The position numbers and the translations under genes are program-made. A stretch of DNA of 64,000 nucleotides, from positions 310,001 through 374,000 of the forward strand of contig NZ_VFIO01000002.1 of NCBI RefSeq assembly GCF_007858365.1, in the 5' to 3' direction. Below the pieces are notes generated by a model. The model was not told the origin of the DNA. It did no database searches and worked only from the letters and a program-made list of their open reading frames with translations. Numbering within the stretch: the first letter of the stretch is position 1; each line of letters starts with the position of its first letter. This DNA is from Pseudomonas saxonica. GTDB lineage: Bacteria; Pseudomonadota; Gammaproteobacteria; Pseudomonadales; Pseudomonadaceae. Of the stretch, positions 56,161-64,000 are shown one piece after another.

Positions 56161-56210
56161 AGCTCGCCTCTACAGAGATACATGGACGCTGTAGAAGCGA
56201 GCTTGCTCGC
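56161..56210. repeat. REP-like doublet
   Basis: AGCTCGCCTCTACAG (56161-56175) faces CTGTAGAAGCGAGCT (56189-56203) as an inverted pair with one mismatch, and the palindrome GCGAGCTTGCTCGC is at 56197-56210. This is the common P. fluorescens type of extragenic palindrome. Confidence 0.75.
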
Positions 56211-56335
56211 GATGCTTATCCCCTCCCCGTCTTGCTCCACTCATCGACATTCCCTCCCCACGGTTGAAAAACCGACTACAACCCCCATATGTATTTCCAT
56301 CAGGCATTTTCGCCCCGCTGCGTGGAGACTCTCCC

Positions 56336-56866
56336 TTGACCACCATCGTTTCAGTACGCCGTCACGGCAAAGTCGTCATGGCTGGCGACGGCCAGGTTTC
56401 CCTTGGCAATACCGTGATGAAAGGCAACGCGAAAAAAGTTCGTCGCCTCTATCACGGTCAGGTTATCGCCGGTTTTGCCGGTGCCACCGCCGATGCATTT
56501 ACCTTGTTCGAACGCTTTGAAGGCCAGCTTGAGAAACATCAAGGCCATCTGGTTCGTGCTGCTGTCGAGTTAGCCAAAGAATGGCGTACCGACCGCTCGC
56601 TGAGCCGCCTGGAGGCCATGTTGGCGGTTGCCAACAAAGACGCTTCGTTGATCATCACCGGCAACGGTGACGTGGTTGAGCCTGAAGATGGCTTGATCGC
56701 AATGGGGTCTGGCGGTGCATTTGCCCAAGCGGCAGCCCGCGCCCTGCTGATGAAAACCGACCTTTCGGCCCGCGAAATCGCAGAAACCGCACTCGGTATC
56801 GCTGGCGACATCTGCGTATTCACTAACCACAACATCACTATCGAGGAGCAGGACCTCGCTAATTAA
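56336..56866 (+). CDS. hslV: HslVU protease, proteolytic subunit
   Basis: A 176-aa proteasome-like peptidase. The start is TTG at 56336, giving (M)-T-T-I-V-S-V-R-R, with Thr2 as the N-terminal nucleophile after Met removal. GTGGAG lies 8 nt upstream. A longer in-frame reading would bury the nucleophile and is rejected. It forms the HslVU (ClpYQ) ATP-dependent protease with the next gene. Confidence 0.96.
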   Translation: MTTIVSVRRHGKVVMAGDGQVSLGNTVMKGNAKKVRRLYHGQVIAGFAGATADAFTLFERFEGQLEKHQGHLVRAAVELAKEWRTDRSLSRLEAMLAVANKDASLIITGNGDVVEPEDGLIAMGSGGAFAQAAARALLMKTDLSAREIAETALGIAGDICVFTNHNITIEEQDLAN

Positions 56867-56934
56867 GACGCCTGCCGGGACAGCACGCCTGCCCGTTTGT
56901 GACCCTTACTTTAGCTAGAGGAACGCCAATTACC

Positions 56935-58269
56935 ATGTCCATGACTCCCCGCGAAATTGTCCACGAACTCAATCGCCATATCATCGGCCAGGACGACGCC
57001 AAACGCGCCGTTGCCATCGCCCTGCGTAACCGCTGGCGCCGGATGCAACTGCCCGAAGAACTGCGCGTTGAAGTGACACCAAAAAACATTCTGATGATCG
57101 GCCCGACCGGTGTAGGTAAAACCGAGATCGCACGTCGTCTGGCCAAGCTGGCCAACGCACCGTTCATCAAAGTAGAAGCCACCAAGTTCACCGAAGTCGG
57201 TTATGTCGGCCGCGACGTTGAGTCGATCATTCGTGATCTGGCAGATGCCGCCATCAAACTGCTGCGTGAACAGGAAATCGTCAAGGTTCGCCACCGTGCT
57301 GAAGAAGCGGCCGAAGAGCGCATCCTCGATGCCCTCTTGCCACCGCCTCGCACCTTTGGCGAAGAAGCCGCAGTGCCGCAGGACTCCAACACGCGCCAAC
57401 TGTTCCGCAAACGCCTGCGTGAAGGTCAACTGGACGACAAAGAAATCGAAATCGAAGTGGCTGACGTCGCCGGTGTCGATATTTCTGCGCCGCCTGGCAT
57501 GGAAGAAATGACCAACCAGTTGCAGAACCTGTTTGCCAACATGGGCAAAGGCAAGCGCAAAAACCGCAAGCTGAAAGTCAAAGAAGCCCTGAAAATGGTG
57601 CGTGACGAAGAAGCCAGCCGCCTGGTTAACGATGAAGAACTCAAAGCCAAAGCTCTGGAAGCCGTAGAGCAACACGGCATTGTGTTTATCGATGAAATCG
57701 ACAAAGTGGCCAAGCGTGGCAATGTCGGCGGTGCCGATGTATCTCGCGAAGGCGTGCAGCGCGACCTGCTGCCGCTGATCGAGGGCTGCACCGTCAACAC
57801 CAAGCTGGGCATGGTCAAAACCGACCACATCCTGTTCATCGCATCGGGTGCCTTCCACCTGAGCAAACCAAGCGATCTGGTGCCCGAACTGCAAGGCCGC
57901 CTGCCAATCCGCGTTGAACTCAAGGCTTTGTCGCCTGAAGACTTCGAGCGCATTCTCAGCGAGCCGCATGCTTCTTTGACTGAGCAATACCGCGAGCTGC
58001 TGAAGACCGAAGGTTTGAACATCGAGTTCATGCCAGAAGGCATCAAGCGCTTGGCAGAAATTGCCTGGCAGGTTAACGAGAAAACCGAAAACATCGGTGC
58101 TCGCCGCCTGCACACGCTGCTTGAGCGCCTGCTTGAAGAGGTGTCTTTCAGTGCCGGTGATATCGCCAGCGCTCATCAAGAGGAACCGATTCGCATCGAT
58201 GCCGAGTATGTGAACAGCCACTTGGGTGAATTGGCCGAGAACGAAGACCTCTCGCGCTACATCTTGTAA
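56935..58269 (+). CDS. hslU: HslVU protease, ATPase subunit
   Basis: A 444-aa AAA+ unfoldase starting M-S-M-T-P-R-E-I-V. It has Walker A G-P-T-G-V-G-K-T, the pore motif G-Y-V-G, an I domain (about 110-240), Walker B (V-F-I-D-E-I-D-K) and the C-terminal [10 protein letters not shown] tail that docks into HslV. It follows hslV by 68 bp. The operon is usually heat-induced; no sigma-32 site was confirmed. Confidence 0.97.
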   Translation: MSMTPREIVHELNRHIIGQDDAKRAVAIALRNRWRRMQLPEELRVEVTPKNILMIGPTGVGKTEIARRLAKLANAPFIKVEATKFTEVGYVGRDVESIIRDLADAAIKLLREQEIVKVRHRAEEAAEERILDALLPPPRTFGEEAAVPQDSNTRQLFRKRLREGQLDDKEIEIEVADVAGVDISAPPGMEEMTNQLQNLFANMGKGKRKNRKLKVKEALKMVRDEEASRLVNDEELKAKALEAVEQHGIVFIDEIDKVAKRGNVGGADVSREGVQRDLLPLIEGCTVNTKLGMVKTDHILFIASGAFHLSKPSDLVPELQGRLPIRVELKALSPEDFERILSEPHASLTEQYRELLKTEGLNIEFMPEGIKRLAEIAWQVNEKTENIGARRLHTLLERLLEEVSFSAGDIASAHQEEPIRIDAEYVNSHLGELAENEDLSRYIL

Positions 58270-58299
58270 ACCTCTACCCGCAAGGGTGTACACAGCACT

Positions 58300-58399
58300 T
58301 GTAGCCGCTGCGAGGGCTGCGATAAGGCTAAAAAGCCTTCAGTGATCCCTGGATCCTGCGCCGATACGATTGGCGATCGCGACCTGCGTCAGCGGCTAC
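58300..58399. repeat. palindromic intergenic repeat, family A (diverged copy)
   Basis: GTAGCCGCTG at 58301-58310 and CAGCGGCTAC at 58390-58399, with the inner GGCTGCGATAAGG segment conserved. It lies between hslU and the DUF971 gene. Confidence 0.75.
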
Positions 58400-58449
58400 T
58401 GTGTTTGTGCCTGGGCTTAAGGCACATTAACTCTGACGGACCCAAGGCA

Positions 58450-58827
58450 ATGACCAAGCTTCCTACAGCTATCAAACTGCATAAAGTCTCAAAAACCCTC
58501 TCGCTCACCTATGGGCCAGACGAGGTTTACACCTTGCCTGCCGAGTTTTTGCGTGTGCATTCGCCTTCTGCCGAAGTGCAGGGTCACGGCAAGCCGATCC
58601 TGCAATACGGCAAAATCGATGTCGGCTTGAGCAAGGTCGAACCTGCGGGCCAATACGCGCTAAAGCTCACCTTCGATGACGGCCACGACAGCGGCTTGTT
58701 TACCTGGGACTACCTTTACGAACTGGGTAAACGCCAGGATGCTTTGTGGGCGGACTACCTTGAAGAGCTGAAAAAAGCCGGTAAAACGCGAGACCCAGCT
58801 GTCTCCGTTGTGAAGTTGATGCTCTAA
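58450..58827 (+). CDS. DUF971-domain protein (gamma-butyrobetaine hydroxylase-like N-terminal domain)
   Basis: A 125-aa protein whose whole length matches the DUF971 pattern: L-S-L-T-Y-G-P-D-E-V-Y-T-L-P-A-E-F-L-R-V, A-E-V-Q-G-H-G, and L-F-T-W-D-Y-L-Y-E-L-G near the end. The function is unknown; similar domains bind metal at the N-terminus of BBOX1. It lies after hslU, as in other pseudomonads, where the PHA synthase genes would normally come next. Confidence 0.85.
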   Translation: MTKLPTAIKLHKVSKTLSLTYGPDEVYTLPAEFLRVHSPSAEVQGHGKPILQYGKIDVGLSKVEPAGQYALKLTFDDGHDSGLFTWDYLYELGKRQDALWADYLEELKKAGKTRDPAVSVVKLML

Positions 58828-58876
58828 GCACCCGCTACCAAGGGCCGTCGGGCACAGCCAGGTCTGCCAGGGTTCG

Positions 58877-59593
58877 TCAGCTTGAGGTTTTTTCAAGTGG
58901 CGGCGTGGCCGCTGCCGGGGTGGCGTTGGGTTGGGTGGTTTTTTTGCGAGTAGCAGGCTTTTTCGTAGCCACTTTGGCAGCAGCGGGTTTGGCGGCAGGC
59001 TTGGCAGGGGCTGAAGGTGCCTTGGCAGCCGGTTTAACCGCAGGCTTGGCGGCAGGCTTGGCAGCAGCAGACTTCGCTGCAGCAGGTTTAGCCGGGGCGG
59101 TGGCACGGCTCGCCGGCTTGGCGACCGCAGGTTTGGCAGCCGCCTTGACAGGTACCGGCTTGCTTGCGGCAGGGGATTTGCTCGCCGCTACTTTTGCCGC
59201 GGCGGCAGTGAGTTTTTCAAGATGCTGGGTGAGCGTCTCAACCTTGGCGTGCAGCGCTTTCACTTCCTCGCTACTGGGTACACCCAAACGTGAAATGGCA
59301 CTGTTCAGACGCTTGTCGAATGCCTCTTCCAACTCGCTCCACTTACCCAATGCCAACTCTTTAACGTCGTCCACTTTAGAGCGTGTTGATGACTTTGCCG
59401 TTTTAGGCTCGCCTGCCTTTGTCAGCTTCTCTGCTTTTTCACCCTCTTTGACCAGACTGTCGAACAGGCTGCTACCGTCTGTATCGATTTTCGAATAGAC
59501 CCCCAAACCCGCCAGCCAGATTTTTCGGGAATACTTTTCAACTTTACCTACCCATGAAGGGCTTTGTTGCGCAGTCGGTTTTTTAGCAGTCAT
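58877..59593 (-). CDS. phaF: phasin PhaF-like (histone-like tail)
   Basis: A 238-aa protein. The N-terminal phasin part (about 1-130; Y-S-R-K-I-W-L-A-G-L-G-V-Y-S-K) is followed by a coiled coil, then a Lys/Ala/Pro-rich tail with A-A-K-P-A repeats as in PhaF, which binds DNA and PHA granules. The usual partner phaI and the phaC1-phaZ-phaC2-phaD genes are not in the window. The protein may therefore have no PHA to bind and may serve as a nucleoid or stress protein. Confidence 0.85.
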   Translation of the reverse strand: MTAKKPTAQQSPSWVGKVEKYSRKIWLAGLGVYSKIDTDGSSLFDSLVKEGEKAEKLTKAGEPKTAKSSTRSKVDDVKELALGKWSELEEAFDKRLNSAISRLGVPSSEEVKALHAKVETLTQHLEKLTAAAAKVAASKSPAASKPVPVKAAAKPAVAKPASRATAPAKPAAAKSAAAKPAAKPAVKPAAKAPSAPAKPAAKPAAAKVATKKPATRKKTTQPNATPAAATPPLEKTSS

Positions 59594-59816
59594 CGTGTTC
59601 CCCTTTATGCCCAGTGGTGACGTCGATCAGCCAATGCAGCAACTCACCAAGATGAACACGGTGTTCACCTCAATCATGCTTAGACGCAAAATGCCTGCGA
59701 TTCAAGCTTGAAACTCTGTTTATCGGTGAAGAGCCAAAAAAACACCGCACACATCAGAAAAGATGACGCCACCAAACGCGCAAATGGCCAAACAGGGTCG
59801 CTGCGAAGTGCACAAT

Positions 59817-60143
59817 TCAGGCAGAAGCACTCACCTTGCCATTTTCGAACTCACCGTCCATCAAGTCAGTGATCTCACTTTCAGAGCTCCAGGCTTCAGC
59901 TTCCGCCAATGGCCCGTAGGTCATAAATATAACGCTGTTCATATAGACCAGAACCTTGCCGAATTCGGCCCCCTCGGCGTCATGAATTAAATATTCCACG
60001 ACCCCCTCTGCCTTTACTTCTTCTCGGTACATAAGTGCGGCATGCGCAGCGATAAATAATTGAAGAACACGCTCGGCTTTTTCCCGTGCAACGGCGTGAC
60101 CAATGTCAGAAGTGCGTGCAACGGTAAATATATAATGAGACAT
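59817..60143 (-). CDS. small unknown protein, paralogue 1
   Basis: 108 aa from an ATG with GGAG upstream. It shares a layout with the protein at 60301-60618: an N-terminal Y-I-F-T-V / Y-L-N-A-V strand, a helical region, V-I-F-M-T-Y-G-P-L-A-E-A-E-A-W and a closing I-T-D-L-M-D-G-E-F-E-N-G. No catalytic residue, signal or membrane segment is seen. It lies in the gap left by the missing PHA genes. I do not recognise the family. Confidence 0.6.
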   Translation of the reverse strand: MSHYIFTVARTSDIGHAVAREKAERVLQLFIAAHAALMYREEVKAEGVVEYLIHDAEGAEFGKVLVYMNSVIFMTYGPLAEAEAWSSESEITDLMDGEFENGKVSASA

Positions 60144-60300
60144 TCTCCGCTCCCTAAAGAATAAACAGTCAAACACGCACAATAAAAAGTGGGCCTTATA
60201 AAAAGGCGCCACTTTAATTGACGTTTCAATAAGCCGTTAGCCGTTGATCATTTCGCTAACAGCCGCCACATCACGATTGGACATGACTCGCGTCGAGCAC

Positions 60301-60618
60301 TCAGACTTCAACAGAGTTGGGGAATGCCCGCTCCATCAGTTCAATGGCATCGCCTTCTGCAGTCCAGGCGTCATCCTCTGCGGCTGCACCCGCCATCAGA
60401 AAGACGACGCGGAAGCCATTGATGCTGACAAAACCGGTCATGTCCCCAGCTTCAGTTTGAACCACGTAGCTAATACCTGACTTCAATTCAACAACAGGTG
60501 CCCATTTCAAATCTCGCGAAGACACGAACTCTTCAAGCACACCTTCAACTTTTGCAGCGATTTCTGTTGCGGACATGTTTTTTGGGTTATGAACAACAGC
60601 GTTTAAATACAGCGACAT
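60301..60618 (-). CDS. small unknown protein, paralogue 2
   Basis: 105 aa. Aligned by eye with paralogue 1: V-V-F-L-M-A-G-A-A-A-E-D-D-A-W matches V-I-F-M-T-Y-G-P-L-A-E-A-E-A-W, and A-I-E-L-M-E-R-A-F-P-N matches I-T-D-L-M-D-G-E-F-E-N. The pair probably arose by duplication or joint acquisition. There are no visible functional motifs. Confidence 0.65.
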   Translation of the reverse strand: MSLYLNAVVHNPKNMSATEIAAKVEGVLEEFVSSRDLKWAPVVELKSGISYVVQTEAGDMTGFVSINGFRVVFLMAGAAAEDDAWTAEGDAIELMERAFPNSVEV

Positions 60619-60902
60619 TTTTGAATTCCTAATTGGGTTATTGTGTTCCTTCGATACCCATACTAGTCACTCATTGAAAATTGCCAACTTCGCCAACACG
60701 CACTAAAAAAAACCAACAACTGCGCTAGATAAAGTCTCTTGGCTGTTTCACACCTGACGATTTAAATAAGTTTACTTCATCACCCGCTCTTTCCTACCGA
60801 TCAAAACTCCCAAGCGACTCTCAAACTGCATTGAAGGCGATGCCATAACGTTGACATCGCCCTTCGACACGTCGCAGGTTGACCGCTGGGCAGGTGCCAG
60901 GC

Positions 60903-61178
60903 TCAAGCCAGCGCTTTGTCCAATGAACGTTCAATTTCTGACTGAATCATGCCGCTCATCGCGGACATCAGCATGCCCAGCTCTACATCGACCTTGACTG
61001 TTTTTTCGCCGATTTCCAGCGTGCCGTTAACGCCGGAGCGCTTAAGTTTTACAGTATCGCCCTGCCAGGTCGGGGTCAGACCGTATTGCCCGGCCAGCTT
61101 TTCAACCAACGGCTGGGCTTTTTCGCGGGCGGCTTCAAGGCCAAGGTTATGGGCACGTTCAACGTTGATGCGGGCCAT
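60903..61178 (-). CDS. PHA granule-region (polyhydroxyalkanoic acid system) family protein
   Basis: A 91-aa protein matching the small PHA-system family ([17 protein letters not shown], a V-N-G-T-L-E-I strand and an [10 protein letters not shown] helix). In other pseudomonads it lies between phaI and ubiE, and the same neighbourhood is kept here without the PHA biosynthetic genes. It is divergent from ubiE. Confidence 0.8.
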   Translation of the reverse strand: MARINVERAHNLGLEAAREKAQPLVEKLAGQYGLTPTWQGDTVKLKRSGVNGTLEIGEKTVKVDVELGMLMSAMSGMIQSEIERSLDKALA

Positions 61179-61321
61179 TGCTCACTCCTGCTAGAAAAGC
61201 CTGCCACTATACGGACATTGCCCGCCCAGCGCGGCTCGCAATGACACGCCAGCGAGCCCGGCCAAGACAAAGCCGGCAAGCAGGATTAGAATGGCCAGCA
61301 TTCTCTTTTGGTGACAGCGAT

Positions 61322-62091
61322 ATGACTGATCAGCGCAAAGGCAGCGATGCCGAACCCACCACACACTTCGGCTTCAAAAACGTTCCAGAAAGCCAGAAAG
61401 CGGAAAAAGTCGCCGAGGTTTTCCACTCCGTGGCCGGTAAATATGACCTGATGAACGACGTTCTGTCAGGTGGCATGCACCGCCTGTGGAAGCGTTTCAC
61501 TATCGAGTTGTCTGGCGTTCGTCCGGGCAACAAGGTGCTGGACATCGCGGGCGGCACCGGCGATCTGGCGCGCAAGTTCTCGCACCTTGTTGGCCCGACC
61601 GGCCAAGTGGTGCTGGCCGACATTAACGCTTCCATGCTCAAGGTTGGCCGTGACCGCCTGCTGGACAAAGGCGTGGCGGGCAATATCGAGTTCGTTCAGG
61701 CTGACGCTGAAAAGCTGCCGTTTCCGGACAACTATTTCGATTGCGTGACCATCGCTTTCGGCCTGCGTAACGTGACCCACAAAGAAGACGCGTTGCGCTC
61801 CATGTTGCGCGTACTCAAGCCAGGCGGCCGTTTGTTGGTGCTCGAGTTCTCCAAGCCGACCAACCCGCTGATGTCCAAGGTCTATGACGCCTACTCATTC
61901 GCCTTCATGCCAATGGTCGGCAAGCTGATCCTCAATGACCCGGAAAGCTATCGCTATCTGGCCGAGTCGATCCGCATGCACCCGAATCAAGAGACACTCA
62001 AGTCGATGATGGTCGAAGCCGGTTTTGACCGTGTGACTTATCACAACATGACGTCCGGCATTGTTGCACTGCATCGCGGTATTAAACCCTG

Positions 62092-62092
<1 letters not shown>
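61322..62092 (+). CDS. ubiE: ubiquinone/menaquinone C-methyltransferase
   Basis: A 256-aa SAM-dependent methyltransferase from M-T-D-Q-R-K-G; the upstream reading to 61178 is not conserved. It has [10 protein letters not shown] motif I, the N-terminal [13 protein letters not shown] UbiE signature and the [15 protein letters not shown] second signature. It methylates the quinone ring. It is first in a coupled ubiE-ubiJ-ubiB operon. Confidence 0.97.

Positions 62093-64000
<1,908 letters not shown>

Noticed and set aside
56911-58293. 460-codon open frame antisense to hslU
   Set aside because: Shadow frame; hslU is intact and conserved.

Overview
The window is a 64 kb stretch of a Pseudomonas chromosome, most likely from the P. 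fluorescens / P. fragi side of the genus. Two gene orders support this: pilMNOPQ-aroK-aroB-(SPOR/AAA protein)-gltB-gltD-hemE, and maeB-rpmE-priA-argS-SPOR-hslV-hslU-DUF971-(PHA locus)-ubiE-ubiJ-ubiB. Both are the order I know from P. aeruginosa and relatives. Several short palindromic repeat families of the kind common in P. fluorescens genomes also occur. The assignment comes from recognition alone; no search was run.

Layout. (1) 1-7375: the 3' part of an aryl-polyene type pigment/lipid operon. It holds a CPA2-type antiporter (cut by the window edge), a halogenase-like flavoprotein, a methyltransferase, a DUF3261 lipoprotein, two ketosynthases, a dehydratase, a ketoreductase and a small exported protein. 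(2) 7594-8957: an accessory patch with an orphan PemK/MazF-like toxin, two copies of a roughly 270-nt structured RNA (one leads into a 60-aa DUF6124-like gene, the other is orphaned) and a MITE-like inverted repeat. (3) 8946-11250: a divergent LysR regulator / MFS transporter pair. (4) 11260-22730, minus strand: an LPMO (AA10, GbpA-like), a cytochrome b561 and a complete gspCDEFGHIJKLM type II secretion operon. (5) 23182-38192, minus strand: hemE, gltDB, a SPOR/AAA membrane protein, aroBK and pilQPONM. pilQ is broken by an 8-bp tandem-repeat expansion. (6) 38396-40822: PBP1A. (7) 40871-48325, minus strand: a T6SS vgrG island (vgrG, DUF4123 adaptor, three tandem immunity-like genes, class-3 lipase effector). 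(8) 48519-58827: housekeeping genes maeB, nuclease, rpmE, priA, argS, SPOR protein, hslVU and DUF971. (9) 58877-61178: a reduced polyhydroxyalkanoate (PHA) locus in which only a PhaF-like phasin and the PHA granule-region protein remain. The synthase, depolymerase and phaD genes are absent, and two small paralogous unknown genes sit in the gap. (10) 61322-64000: ubiE, ubiJ and the 5' part of ubiB.

How the genes work together. The LPMO is a typical type II secretion substrate and is encoded on the same strand just upstream of the secretion machine, with a membrane cytochrome between them. The VgrG island is a self-contained antibacterial delivery cassette: spike, adaptor, immunity, toxin. The pil/aro/glt/hem and pri/arg/hsl blocks are core genome.

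The most notable signals are: the slipped-repeat frameshift in pilQ; the duplicated, covarying, pseudoknot-capable RNA; the mosaic triplicated immunity genes; the LPMO-cytochrome-T2SS unit; the eroded PHA locus; a terminator-shaped hairpin that also encodes part of the nuclease signal peptide; and a palindromic element inserted in frame into the lipoprotein signal region.
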